64,000 nt of DNA, from NCBI RefSeq assembly GCF_042676985.1, contig NZ_JBHTIK010000005.1:310001-374000 (forward strand). Reading direction: 5' to 3'. The stretch comes from Sphingosinicella xenopeptidilytica (GTDB lineage: Bacteria > Pseudomonadota > Alphaproteobacteria > Sphingomonadales > Sphingomonadaceae). How positions within the stretch are numbered: position 1 is the stretch's first letter; every line of letters starts with the position of its first letter. Shown piece after piece: positions 25,902-34,776 of this stretch. The position numbers were made by a program, and so were the translations under genes. The notes below the pieces were generated by a model. The model saw only the letters and a program-made list of their open reading frames with translations. It ran no database searches and had not been told where the DNA came from.

Positions 25902-27291
25902 GCTTCTGTTCCTCTCCGCACTGCTGGTCTCCGCGTGCCAGATGGCGCCGAAGCACGAGCGTCCTGCATTGCCGACCGCGCCCGCCTATCCGCTGTCCCC
26001 GGACCCTGCGGATGGAACGCGCGCGGAAACCATCGGCTGGCGCGATTTCTTCGCCGACCCGGCGCTGCGTACGTTGATCGGCACAGCGCTGGAGCGCAAC
26101 CGCGACCTCGCCGTCTCGATTGCGCGTATCGAAGAAGCGCGCGGGCTCTACCGCATCCAGCGCGCCGACAGACTGCCGACACTCGCTGCGAGCGGTGATG
26201 CGGCGCGGAGCCGGGGGCCGGTCACAACATCAACCGGCGTCGTCGTGGCGGAGCAGGACCGCTTCTCCGTCGGTGTCGGCGTTTCGGCGTTCGAACTCGA
26301 TTTCTGGGGCCGCGTCCGCAACCTTTCAGAAGCGGCGCGGGCGCAATATCTTTCCACGGTGCAGGCCGAACGCGCGTTCCGGCTCAGCCTCGTCCGCGAC
26401 GTTGCGACAACGTGGTTCGCGCTGCGTGAGACCGAGGAGCGCATCACGCTCGCCGAAGCGACGGTGAAAAGCCGTGAAGACGGCGTGCGCATCGCCCAGC
26501 GCCGCCTTGACGCAGGCGTCACCTCCGCGCTCGATTTCCGGCAGGCCGAATCGCTGCTCACACAGGCCGAAACCGAGCTTGCCGGGCTCCGCCTTTCGCG
26601 CAGCCGGAATGCGAACTTCCTCGCCGTGCTGGTCGGCGGGGCGCTTCCCGAAACCGCGCCGCCGCTCGCACTCGCCGAGCAGGACGGCTTCCCGAGGCTC
26701 GCCGCCGGTCTGCCGTCGGACCTGCTGACGCTGCGGCCGGATATCCTCGCCGCGGAAGAAACACTCCGCGCCGCTCGCGCCAATATCGGCGCGGCCCGCG
26801 CGGCGTTCTTCCCGACCATCTCGCTCACCGGCACGCTCGGCTTCGCGTCGGGCGAACTCGATTCGCTTTTCGATAACGGCAGCTTCAACTGGAGCGTCGG
26901 CCCGGCGCTCAATCTGCCGATCTTCGATTTCGGCCGCCGCAAGGGCAACCTCACCGTCGCCGAGGCGCGCGAGGACATCGCCGTCGCCCAGTACGAGCAG
27001 ACCGTCCAGATCGCCTTTCGCGAGGTGGCCGATGCACTCGCGGGCCGCCGCTTCCTTGCCGAGCAGATGCTCGCGCAGCTCCGCGCGACCGAAGCCCAGC
27101 GGCACATCGCGCAGCTCGCCCGCACGCGGTATCGCGAAGGCGTCGTCGGCTATCTCGAAGTGCTGGATGCCGAACGCAACCTGTTCGATGCCGAGCAGGC
27201 GCTGATCACCGCGAACCGCGCCGTGCTCGACAATCGCGTCGCGCTCTACGTCGCGCTCGGCGGCGGGCTCGTCGAAGGCGGCGGTTCTTAG
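25894..27291 (+). CDS. RND outer-membrane factor (NodT/OprM family lipoprotein)
   Basis: 465 residues. Signal peptide with lipobox LLVSAC, then two repeats of the outer-membrane efflux domain (IGWRDFFADPALRTLI ... ARIEEARGLYRIQRADRLPTL; and LRAARANIGAARAAFFPTISLTG ... FDFGRRKGNL). It forms the trimeric channel completing the pump. The ATG at 25894 lies inside the end of the pump gene, so the three genes form one operon under the TGTAATGTACGTTACA operator. Confidence 0.95.
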   Translation: MRKLLFLSALLVSACQMAPKHERPALPTAPAYPLSPDPADGTRAETIGWRDFFADPALRTLIGTALERNRDLAVSIARIEEARGLYRIQRADRLPTLAASGDAARSRGPVTTSTGVVVAEQDRFSVGVGVSAFELDFWGRVRNLSEAARAQYLSTVQAERAFRLSLVRDVATTWFALRETEERITLAEATVKSREDGVRIAQRRLDAGVTSALDFRQAESLLTQAETELAGLRLSRSRNANFLAVLVGGALPETAPPLALAEQDGFPRLAAGLPSDLLTLRPDILAAEETLRAARANIGAARAAFFPTISLTGTLGFASGELDSLFDNGSFNWSVGPALNLPIFDFGRRKGNLTVAEAREDIAVAQYEQTVQIAFREVADALAGRRFLAEQMLAQLRATEAQRHIAQLARTRYREGVVGYLEVLDAERNLFDAEQALITANRAVLDNRVALYVALGGGLVEGGGS

Positions 27292-27338
27292 ACTTTCAGG
27301 GCTTGCACGCGGTGCGTGTCCTCTCCCAAAGAGAGGGC

Positions 27339-28829
27339 ATGACGGTCACCATTGATATCGGAAACGATCGGTCCGGGCAGCCCGTGCCGATCGACCTCCA
27401 GGAATTGCTTGCAACCCGCCTGCTCGTGCAGGGCAACTCGGGCTCGGGCAAGTCGCACCTGCTGCGCCGTCTGCTCGAAGAAAGCGCGGGAAGCGTGCAG
27501 CAGGTGGTGATCGATCCTGAGGGTGATTTCGTTACGCTTTCAGAACCGTTCGGCCATTCGGTGATCGAGGCGGCGGATTACGGCGAGAGAGAGGTCGGCC
27601 ATTTCGCGGCGCGCGTGCGCGAACACCGTGCGTCGGTCGTGCTCAACCTCGAAGACCTGGACGTAGAGGCGCAAATGCGCTGTGCCGCCACGTTCCTTTC
27701 GGGCCTGTTCGATGCCCCGCGCGAACAGTGGTATCCCGTGCTCGTCGTCGTCGACGAAGCGCAGCTCTTCGCGCCCGCCGGCGCAGGCGACGTTTCAGAC
27801 GATGTCCGCCGCACCTCGCTTGCCGCGATGACGAACCTGATGTGCCGTGGCCGCAAGCGCGGGCTTGCCGGCGTCATCGCCACGCAGCGCCTCGCTAAGC
27901 TCGCCAAGAACGTGGCCGCCGAGGCATCGAACTTCCTGATGGGCCGCACCTTTCTCGATATCGATATGGCCCGCGCCGCCGATCTGCTCGGCATGGAGCG
28001 GCGGCAGGCCGAAGCGATCCGCGATCTCGATCGGGGATCGTTCCTTGCGCTCGGGCCTGCGATTTCGCGGCGGCCGGTGCCGGTGAAGATCGGCGCTGTG
28101 CGCACGCAGGCGCGCGGCAGCGGTCCGTCTTTGGCGCCGCTTCCCACCGATGCGGCGGAGGTGAGGGGTCTTATCTTCGCGCCCGTACCAGAGGATGCGC
28201 CGCTCCCTGCGCCGCCGCCGCGCACGCCGGTTCCCGCCGAAACGCTGCTGCGCCGCGTCGCGCAGGAGCTTCGCCCCGCCGCGCCCGTGCCCGAAGGCCC
28301 GCCGCCCGATCCCGAAGCTGTGAGCGCCATCATCGCGGACGTGCTCGATGCCATGCTCGCGGAGGAGGGCAGCGAGCACCGCACCCCGAGCGTGCTTTTT
28401 CAGGATTTTCAGGTCCGCTGCCGCATGGCGGGGCTAGCATCACCGCCGCTCGATCTCGACGGTTTCAGCCGCCGGCTTTCGTGTGCCCGCGCCGGGATCG
28501 CGAACCCCGAACATGAAGACTGGCGCGACGCGATGGCGCTCGCCGATACGCTTCCCGCCGAGATGGTCGGCGCGTTCCTGCTCATCGCCCATGCGGCGCG
28601 CGAACGCCTGCCGTGCCCCGAAGACACGGCGATCGCCGCCGTCTACGGCACAAGCTCCCTCGGCCGCGTCCGCCGCCTGCTCGGCTATATGGAAAGCACC
28701 GGCCTCATCGTCAGCCGCAACGACCTCTCCGGCAACCGCACGATCAGCATCCCGCAGATCGGCTGCACGACGGCCCCTTCGGCGACATCCGGTCCGCGCG
28801 CCGCGCGGCGGCGGCTCGCGAGCGGCTGA
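27339..28829 (+). CDS. HerA/FtsK-like ATP-binding protein
   Basis: 496 residues. Walker A GNSGSGKSHLL at about residue 32, Walker B VLVVVDEAQLF at about 135, and RGRKRGLAGVIATQRLAKL downstream, as in HerA-type hexameric ATPases (DUF87/DUF853 group). The second half has a proline-rich linker and an alpha-helical region with no family I recognise; its end (GTSSLGRVRRLLGYMESTGLIVSRNDLSGNRTI) reads like a winged helix. No NurA nuclease or other partner is adjacent. It may be a DNA or protein translocase; function unassigned. Start ATG 27339 with GAGAGGG directly upstream. Converges on the E2 gene with a 6-bp gap. Confidence 0.8.
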   Translation: MTVTIDIGNDRSGQPVPIDLQELLATRLLVQGNSGSGKSHLLRRLLEESAGSVQQVVIDPEGDFVTLSEPFGHSVIEAADYGEREVGHFAARVREHRASVVLNLEDLDVEAQMRCAATFLSGLFDAPREQWYPVLVVVDEAQLFAPAGAGDVSDDVRRTSLAAMTNLMCRGRKRGLAGVIATQRLAKLAKNVAAEASNFLMGRTFLDIDMARAADLLGMERRQAEAIRDLDRGSFLALGPAISRRPVPVKIGAVRTQARGSGPSLAPLPTDAAEVRGLIFAPVPEDAPLPAPPPRTPVPAETLLRRVAQELRPAAPVPEGPPPDPEAVSAIIADVLDAMLAEEGSEHRTPSVLFQDFQVRCRMAGLASPPLDLDGFSRRLSCARAGIANPEHEDWRDAMALADTLPAEMVGAFLLIAHAARERLPCPEDTAIAAVYGTSSLGRVRRLLGYMESTGLIVSRNDLSGNRTISIPQIGCTTAPSATSGPRAARRRLASG

Positions 28830-28835
28830 AAACGC

Positions 28836-30041
28836 TCAGGCTGTAGGCCAGTTCTCCAGCGTCTCGACGAACTTCGAAAGCCACGTGTTCGTCTGGTGTC
28901 CGTCCACCACGCGGTGGTCGATCGTGAGCGACACGTAGGCCATCGGCCGGATCTGGATCGTATCCACGCCGCCCACTTCGCGCACGACGACGCGCTTCTC
29001 GGTTTTACCGATGCCGAGGATCGCCGATTGCGGCTGGCTGATGATGATGGGCGTGGCGAGCAGCGAGCCTGAAACGCCGTGGTTCGAAATCGTGAACGTG
29101 CCGCCTGAAACGTCACCGCCGGAGAGTTTGCCATCTCGCGCGCGGGAAACGAGATCAGTGAGGCGCTGCGCAATGCCGAGCAGCGACAGCGCCTGCGCGC
29201 CGTGCACCACCGGCACGATCAAACCCTTGTCGCCAAGCGCCGTGCCGACGCCGATGTTGATGTCGTCGTAGATGTCCAGCCGGTCGTCGAACCAGCGGCT
29301 GTTGATCGCGGGCGCGGCGCGCATCGCCTCCACGCACGCGGCGATGAAATAGGCGGTGAACGTGAGGCTCGCGCCCGAGGCGGCGAAGCCATCCTTGTGC
29401 GCCTTGCGGTGCGCCATGATCGCGGAGAAGTCGCACTCGAACACGGCGGTCACATGCGGTGCGGTGGTGACGGAGCCAAGCATATTGCGCGCGATCGCGA
29501 GCCGCATCCGGTCGTGCGGCACGCTGGTCACGCCGCCGCTCTTGGCGGGGGGCTGCGGCGAAGACGCTTTCGGCGCTGCGGGCGCCGGTGCTTCGGCGCG
29601 CTCCGCCACGTGGCGTTCCACGTCATTCCGCGTGATGCGCCCGCCGCGTCCGGTGCCGGTGACGTTGGCGGGATCGACGTCATGCTCCTGAACCGCGCGG
29701 CGGACCGAAGGCGACAGCCAGTTGGCGGGGGCCGGGCGTTCGTTTGTCGGCGCGGCTTTCGGCGTTTCGACGGGCGCGGCGGTCTCGGGCGCCGGCGGCG
29801 CAGCGGAATCCGCCGGGCGCAGACGCCCAAGCAGCGCGCCCGGTATCGCCTCGGCATCGGTATCGAGCAGGATTTCGCCGAGAATGCCGTCGGCGGGCGC
29901 GGGCACCTCCTGCGTCACCTTGTCGGTCTCCAGCTCCACGAGCGGGTCGTTCTCCTTCACCGCCTCGCCGACCTTGACGAGCCAGCTCCGCACGATGGCC
30001 TTGGTCCCCTCCTGTTCGTAGGGAACGAGAATATCGATCAT
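28836..30041 (-). CDS. 2-oxoacid dehydrogenase E2 (dihydrolipoamide acyltransferase)
   Basis: 401 residues from ATG 30041. One lipoyl domain (lipoylated Lys41 in LETDKVTQEV), an Ala/Pro linker, a peripheral subunit-binding domain (WLSPSVRRAVQEHDV ... GGRITRNDVERH, ~110-150), and a catalytic domain ending in IDHRVVDG with the active His at about 376. It passes acyl groups from E1 to CoA. The operon order aminotransferase-E1-E2 and the fused E1 suggest a branched-chain or aromatic 2-oxoacid complex rather than pyruvate dehydrogenase. 11 nt after the E1 stop. Confidence 0.92.
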   Translation of the reverse strand: MIDILVPYEQEGTKAIVRSWLVKVGEAVKENDPLVELETDKVTQEVPAPADGILGEILLDTDAEAIPGALLGRLRPADSAAPPAPETAAPVETPKAAPTNERPAPANWLSPSVRRAVQEHDVDPANVTGTGRGGRITRNDVERHVAERAEAPAPAAPKASSPQPPAKSGGVTSVPHDRMRLAIARNMLGSVTTAPHVTAVFECDFSAIMAHRKAHKDGFAASGASLTFTAYFIAACVEAMRAAPAINSRWFDDRLDIYDDINIGVGTALGDKGLIVPVVHGAQALSLLGIAQRLTDLVSRARDGKLSGGDVSGGTFTISNHGVSGSLLATPIIISQPQSAILGIGKTEKRVVVREVGGVDTIQIRPMAYVSLTIDHRVVDGHQTNTWLSKFVETLENWPTA

Positions 30042-30052
30042 GGACCTGTCCT

Positions 30053-32134
30053 TCAAAAACCGATGAGGTCGTCGATCTTCGCGCGAATGCGCTCGACCGA
30101 GGGCACCGCCCAGTTCAGCAGCACCGGATTGTGCGGGCTCGGGATATCCGGCATCGTCAGCCGCGCGACCGGCGCGTCGAGATACGTGAAGGCCTCGTCC
30201 GCCACCACCGCGGCGATCTCCGCGCCGAAGCCCGCCGTCTGCAGGTCTTCGTGCACGATCAGGCAGCGCCCCGTGCGGCGAACGGACTCCAAAACCGCCG
30301 CCTTGTCCCACGGCATCAATGTGCGCAGGTCGATCACATCGGCGGAGCGGCCCTCAGCCGCCTCTTCGCAGCGCTGCACCATCGCGCCCCATGTCACGAT
30401 CGTGATGTCGCTGCCTTCGCGCGTATGTTTCGCCTTGCCGAACTCCAGCACGAAATCGTCGCCAGGATATGGCCGGCGCGCCCACGCATGGTCCAGCATC
30501 GCGCGGTGCTCGAAGAAGATCACCGGGTCGTTGCCGCGCAGCGCGCCGCGCAGCAGGCCCACGGCATCCTCCGCATTCGAAGGCACCGCGACCTTCCAGC
30601 CGGGGTTGTGGATGAACGCGACTTCATTCGTCTGACTATGCCACGGGTCGCCGCACTTGAAGAAGCCGCCGGGAATGCGCAGCACCATAGGTGCGGCGAA
30701 GCGGTTGTTTGTGCGCCAGCGCATCGTGCCGCAGTCGTTGATCTGCTCGGTGGCGGGCTCGGCATATTTGCGGAACTGGATTTCCGGCACGGGCATCAGC
30801 CCGGCGAGCGCCATGCCCACGGCGCGGCCGATAATGCCTTCTTCCGAAAGGCTGGTGTCGAACACGCGCGCCTCGCCGAAGCGCTCCTGCAGCCCCAGCG
30901 TCACGGCATGAACACCGCCCTTGGGGCCGATATCCTCGCCGAACAGCACGACGCGTTCGTTGATCTCCAGCTCGTGTTCCAGCGTGCGGCGGATCGCCGT
31001 CACCATGTTGATACGCTGGCCTTCGGACTTCGGCTGATCGGTGGAAGCGGGCGCTGTGTAGCCGTGCGTCCACTGGCCGCCAACGGTCTGGAGATCGCCT
31101 TCGAAGAACACGTTGCGCATCACCGTTTCCGGGTCCGCCACGGGCCGCGCCTCGGCGCGCTCGCGCGCAGCTTCGGCGTCGGCATTCGCCTCGTCCTCGA
31201 TCGCCGCCCATTCGCTTTCGGAAAGCAGCGCGGGGACAAGATACGATTTCAGCTTCGGCAGCGGGTCGCGCGCCCATTCGGATGCGACGAAGTCCTCATC
31301 CTTGTAGGTCTGCGTGTCCTGAAAGCTGTGCCCCTGCAGGCGCGGCACGGTGAGGCGGAGGAGCGCAGGCCCGCGCTCGTCGCGCACGTAGCTCACCGCC
31401 TCTTCGATCAGCCGCGCCGCCTCTGCGGGTTCGGTGCCGTCGCCGTTGATGATGCGCAGGTCCTGCCACGAAGCAAGGTTCGCGGCGATGTTGCCGCCCG
31501 GCGTCTGGAAGGTGGAGGGGACCGAAATGCCGTAGCCGTTGTCCTCGATGTAAAACAGCATCGGCAGTTTCTGCGTCGTGGCGACGGTCAGCGCCGCCCA
31601 GAAGCCGTTCGAAGCGACCGACCCGTCGCCGCCGAGCACGACCGCGAGCGCGTCCGTATAGGCCGGATCCTTGATCACCTCGCGGTAGTAATCGATCGCC
31701 TGCGCCCATCCGGCGGTCGGCGTGTACTGCGCGCCGACGCCGCCGCACATGGGGAGCGCCGAGGCGCCGTTTGCGTTCGGATAGTTGAACACAACGCCGA
31801 TGTCGCGCCCGTCCGAATAGCCGCCCGCGCGGCCCATCGAGGAGCCGAGCGCATCCGCCACATCGACGCCGAGCGCCAGCAGCAGCGGCCGCGAGCGGTA
31901 ATAGCCGCAGGTCGCGTCGCGCGGGTTGTCGAGGCGGCTGCCGAGCAGGATCTGTGCCATGTCGTGTCCGCGCGCGGAGAATTGGTAGAGCACCTTCTTC
32001 TCGGGCACGAGCCGCTGCTCTTCCATCGCGTCGAGCGCGCGCGAGAGGCTGAGCAGATAGGCGACGCGGCGCCAGTCGACATTCTCGTCGGGGGCGTTGC
32101 GGAGAGGGGCTTTGAGCGCGGTTGCCTGTGCCAT
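30053..32134 (-). CDS. Fused E1 alpha/beta 2-oxoacid dehydrogenase (thiamine-dependent)
   Basis: 693 residues: an E1-alpha-like half (~1-350) joined to an E1-beta-like half (~365-693). The alpha half has the thiamine diphosphate motif GDGSVASNGFW ... NGYG; the beta half begins RINMVTAIRRTLEHELEINERVVLFGEDIGPKGG in pieces typical of transketolase-like beta subunits. It decarboxylates a 2-oxoacid and acylates the E2 lipoyl group. The fusion is known in several bacterial branched-chain complexes and is common in sphingomonads. 14 nt downstream of the aminotransferase gene, which would supply the 2-oxoacid. No E3 (lipoamide dehydrogenase) gene is in the window. Confidence 0.92.
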   Translation of the reverse strand: MAQATALKAPLRNAPDENVDWRRVAYLLSLSRALDAMEEQRLVPEKKVLYQFSARGHDMAQILLGSRLDNPRDATCGYYRSRPLLLALGVDVADALGSSMGRAGGYSDGRDIGVVFNYPNANGASALPMCGGVGAQYTPTAGWAQAIDYYREVIKDPAYTDALAVVLGGDGSVASNGFWAALTVATTQKLPMLFYIEDNGYGISVPSTFQTPGGNIAANLASWQDLRIINGDGTEPAEAARLIEEAVSYVRDERGPALLRLTVPRLQGHSFQDTQTYKDEDFVASEWARDPLPKLKSYLVPALLSESEWAAIEDEANADAEAARERAEARPVADPETVMRNVFFEGDLQTVGGQWTHGYTAPASTDQPKSEGQRINMVTAIRRTLEHELEINERVVLFGEDIGPKGGVHAVTLGLQERFGEARVFDTSLSEEGIIGRAVGMALAGLMPVPEIQFRKYAEPATEQINDCGTMRWRTNNRFAAPMVLRIPGGFFKCGDPWHSQTNEVAFIHNPGWKVAVPSNAEDAVGLLRGALRGNDPVIFFEHRAMLDHAWARRPYPGDDFVLEFGKAKHTREGSDITIVTWGAMVQRCEEAAEGRSADVIDLRTLMPWDKAAVLESVRRTGRCLIVHEDLQTAGFGAEIAAVVADEAFTYLDAPVARLTMPDIPSPHNPVLLNWAVPSVERIRAKIDDLIGF

Positions 32135-32148
32135 GATCGTCTCCCTCT

Positions 32149-33336
32149 TCAGCGCACGGCCGCGACGGCGGCGGCGAACGCGGGGATCGCGTCCGGCGTC
32201 AGTCCGGCGACGTTGATGCGGCCTGATCCCGCCATGTAAACAGCGTGAACTTCGCGCAGCGTGCGGATTTGCTCGGGGCTCAGCGGCAGCATCGAGAACA
32301 TGCCCGTCTGCTGCGTCAGGGTGGCGAGGGCCGGGTCGAGAGCAGCCGCGCCTTCGCGGACGCTGAGGATGCGCAGCCGCATCGCGTCCAGTTCCGCGCG
32401 CCAGCTGGCGGTGAGTTCAGGGCTGTCGAGGATGGTGCGGACGATCGCCGCGCCGTGATCGGGCGGCATCGACCAGTTCGCGCGCGCCAGCGCAAGAAGG
32501 TTGGACTGGATCACCGCCGCAGTGTCGGAAACGACGAACAGCGCCCCGACCCGCTCGCGGTAGAGGCCGAAATTCTTGTCGCAGCTATAGGCGACGAGCA
32601 CTTGCGGATTATGCGCCACGACCGCGCGCAGGCCCAATGCATCGGCGTCGAGCCCGTTTCCAAGCCCCTGATAGGCGAGGTCGACAAAGGGCAGCAGGCC
32701 GCGCTCGGCGATCAGGGGGGCGAGTATGTTCCACTGCTCCACCGTGTAGTCGGCGCCAGTCGGGTTATGGCAGCAGCCGTGCAGGAGGATCACGTCGCCG
32801 GGCGTCGCGGCTTTGATGGCGGCGAGCGTCTCTTCGAAGCGCAAAGTCTGCGTCGCCACGTCGAAGTGCTTGAACGGCACAATCTGCAGCCCGGCCGCTT
32901 CCATCAGCGGCACATGGTTCGGCCAGGTCGGCGTGCCGACGAGAACGCGCGTCCCCGCGCGGCCACGCGCCAGAAGCTCCGCGCCGAGGCGAAGTGCGCC
33001 GGTCCCGCCCGGCGTCTGCACGCCGCAAAGCCGCGTACGGTCGATCTCGCCGAACGCGATCGGGGTCAGAAGCTCGGCGAAGCGCGCGTCGCCTTCCGGG
33101 CCGAGGTACGATTTCGTCTGCTGGTCCTTCAGCAGGAAGGCTTCTGCCGCCTTCACCGCCGCCATCACAGGCGTCTTGCCGCCCGCGTCGCGATAGACGC
33201 CGACGCCCATGTCGATCTTGCCCGGTCGGGGGTCGTCGCGGAACAGGCCGATCAGCGCAAGCAGCGGGTCGGCGGGCTGGGCGGTAAGCCCGTCCAGAAC
33301 CGATCCACTTTCGATTTGTGCTGCCAGCGCGCTCAT
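32149..33336 (-). CDS. Aromatic/aspartate aminotransferase (class I)
   Basis: 395 residues, fold-type I PLP enzyme close to TyrB/AspC. Visible: KIDMGVGVYRD N-terminal strand, CCHNPTGADYT (191-194 NPTG), Asp219 and Tyr222 in FVDLAYQG, and Lys254 in YSCDKNFGLYRERVG as the PLP Schiff base. It moves the amino group from an aromatic or acidic amino acid to 2-oxoglutarate or oxaloacetate. First gene of the operon with fused E1 and E2, divergent from the Lrp-family regulator. Confidence 0.92.
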   Translation of the reverse strand: MSALAAQIESGSVLDGLTAQPADPLLALIGLFRDDPRPGKIDMGVGVYRDAGGKTPVMAAVKAAEAFLLKDQQTKSYLGPEGDARFAELLTPIAFGEIDRTRLCGVQTPGGTGALRLGAELLARGRAGTRVLVGTPTWPNHVPLMEAAGLQIVPFKHFDVATQTLRFEETLAAIKAATPGDVILLHGCCHNPTGADYTVEQWNILAPLIAERGLLPFVDLAYQGLGNGLDADALGLRAVVAHNPQVLVAYSCDKNFGLYRERVGALFVVSDTAAVIQSNLLALARANWSMPPDHGAAIVRTILDSPELTASWRAELDAMRLRILSVREGAAALDPALATLTQQTGMFSMLPLSPEQIRTLREVHAVYMAGSGRINVAGLTPDAIPAFAAAVAAVR

Positions 33337-33471
33337 TCAGCCATCTCCCAATACGACGTTTGAACAGGATAGTCGGGAAACGACGAAAATTTCTTTCAAT
33401 CTTCAGATATTTTGCTCTATTTGTGAGACAGTTTATCGGATTTACGGGTATTTTTGAAATGAGCGCATCAC
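33337..33471. promoter_or_regulatory. AT-rich intergenic control region, Lrp / aminotransferase operon
   Basis: 135-bp gap between divergent genes, much richer in A+T than its surroundings. It includes GAAAATTTC (33385-33393, a 4-1-4 palindrome) and repeated TTTC/GAAA and ATATTTT tracts, as expected for Lrp/AsnC binding. Exact promoter hexamers are not clear. Confidence 0.5.
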
Positions 33472-33924
33472 ATGGATGAGGTCGACCGTCAGATCGTCCG
33501 AATCATGCAGGAAGACGGCGGCATCAGCAGCGCCGCGCTCGGCGAGCGTGTAGGCGCGTCGGCGGCTTCGTGCTGGCGCCGCATCCGCAATCTCGAAAGC
33601 GATGGTGTGCTCGGGCCGGTGGTGCGGCTCGTGAACCGCGACGCGATCGGAAAAGGCCTAGATGTCGTCTGTCAGGTCCGCATCAAGTCGCATGAGCGCG
33701 GCGCCCGCGAGGAATTCGAGGCGTGGGTGATGGCGCGCGAGGAGATCATGGAGTGCCTCTCCATGTCCGGCGAGTGGGACTATCAGCTCCGCGTCGTCGT
33801 GGCGGACGTCGGCGCCTACGAAGCGTTCCTGATGCGCAAGCTCCTGAACCACGCGGCGGTGGCGTCCACCGCCTCGCATTTCGCGCTCAAGCGCATCAAG
33901 TATACGACCGCCGTGCCGGTGTAA
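33472..33924 (+). CDS. Lrp/AsnC-family transcriptional regulator
   Basis: 150 residues. N-terminal helix-turn-helix (VDRQIVRIMQEDGGISSAALGERVG, SAASCWRRIRNLESDGVL, residues ~2-60) and a C-terminal RAM/ACT-like ligand domain (MECLSMSGEWDYQLRVVVADVGAYEAFL). Such proteins sense an amino acid and control its catabolism. Its position opposite the aminotransferase-E1-E2 operon makes it the likely regulator. No clear ribosome-binding site precedes ATG 33472. Confidence 0.92.
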   Translation: MDEVDRQIVRIMQEDGGISSAALGERVGASAASCWRRIRNLESDGVLGPVVRLVNRDAIGKGLDVVCQVRIKSHERGAREEFEAWVMAREEIMECLSMSGEWDYQLRVVVADVGAYEAFLMRKLLNHAAVASTASHFALKRIKYTTAVPV

Positions 33925-33932
33925 CAGCCCGG

Positions 33933-34046
33933 CTACTTCGCCGCGTCTGCAACAGCTCCGCCCGCCGACTCCAGATCCTTGCCGATGCCGCCGATCGTAT
34001 TGCACGCCGTCAGCAGCAGCACCGCAGCGACCATGATGTAACGCAT
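33933..34046 (-). CDS. Entericidin-like small lipoprotein
   Basis: 37 residues from ATG 34046, preceded by GGAGG. Signal peptide with lipobox LLLTAC (Cys15), then NTIGGIGKDLESAGGAVADAA, the EcnA/EcnB entericidin pattern. The mature peptide of about 23 residues is membrane-bound. Entericidins form an antidote/toxin pair in enterobacteria, but single copies like this one are common in alphaproteobacteria with unknown role. Confidence 0.85.
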   Translation of the reverse strand: MRYIMVAAVLLLTACNTIGGIGKDLESAGGAVADAAK

Positions 34047-34222
34047 CTTGCCTCCAAAACCCTGTCCGGCCGGGATCCCGTGATCCCGATTTTCTGCCCG
34101 TTGTTTTCTAGGCAATTGTCGCGCCCGACGTGAACAGGGAATTTACGGATGGTGAAGGCCTGCGGCACGGCGCCTCATGTCCGTGTCCCGATTCGTCGGT
34201 GACAAGCCACAGCGATGTTCCT

Positions 34223-34630
34223 ATGGGACCGGACATGATCGGGGGACTGCGGAAAGGCTGGATGCGGGAAGGCGCGGTTGCGGCCGCGCTGTTCCTCGTG
34301 CTGTTCGCCCGCATCCTCGTCCCGTCGGGCTATATGCCCGTTGCGACCGCGAACGGCGTTCTCGTCACGCTTTGCACCGGAAACGGGCCGGTCGAGATGC
34401 TTCTCGATCTTGGCGGCGATCATGCACCGGCGAAGCACGACTCTTCCGGTATGGACGCGCCCTGCGCGTTCGCTGGCATGGGCGGTGGCACACTGGCCGC
34501 CGCGCCCGTGCTCGCGGTCTTCGTTGCGATCGATGCGGGGCGGACATTCAGCCGTGCCATTGCGGACCTCACGGTCCACCGCCTTGCGGCACCGCCGCCC
34601 CCTGCGATCGGTCCGCCCGCGCGCGCCTGA
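34223..34630 (+). CDS. DUF2946-like small membrane protein
   Basis: About 135 residues. One N-terminal hydrophobic segment (AAALFLVLFARILVPSGYMPV), then VTLCTGNG, a His/Asp-containing region (GGDHAPAKHDSSGMDAPCAFAG) and a second hydrophobic stretch; this arrangement resembles DUF2946 proteins often found beside metal-uptake receptors. The start is unclear (ATG 34223, 34235 or 34262; GTG 34130 is in frame but lacks context). It precedes the siderophore-type receptor and PepSY genes and is probably part of the same metal-handling group. Confidence 0.65.
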   Translation: MGPDMIGGLRKGWMREGAVAAALFLVLFARILVPSGYMPVATANGVLVTLCTGNGPVEMLLDLGGDHAPAKHDSSGMDAPCAFAGMGGGTLAAAPVLAVFVAIDAGRTFSRAIADLTVHRLAAPPPPAIGPPARA

Positions 34631-34776
34631 CGGCCCGCGGCGCATCGTCCAGTCCTTGCCGCCGCTGATCGCGCGCGCCGCTGTGCGCGCCGATCGGGGC
34701 CGTCCTGTCTGAATATCCCGCACAATTCTGCCGGAGCCTGCGCCGTGTGCGCGCCCGGCCGACAGGAGGACGTATC

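Noticed and set aside
33459..33479. Short frame overlapping the lrp start (six codons, MSASHG)
   Set aside because: It has no ribosome-binding site and no amino-acid bias that would suggest an attenuation leader.
34631..34776. Possible cobalamin riboswitch before the siderophore receptor
   Set aside because: No B12-box-like conserved core was found; only GC-rich short inverted repeats are present.
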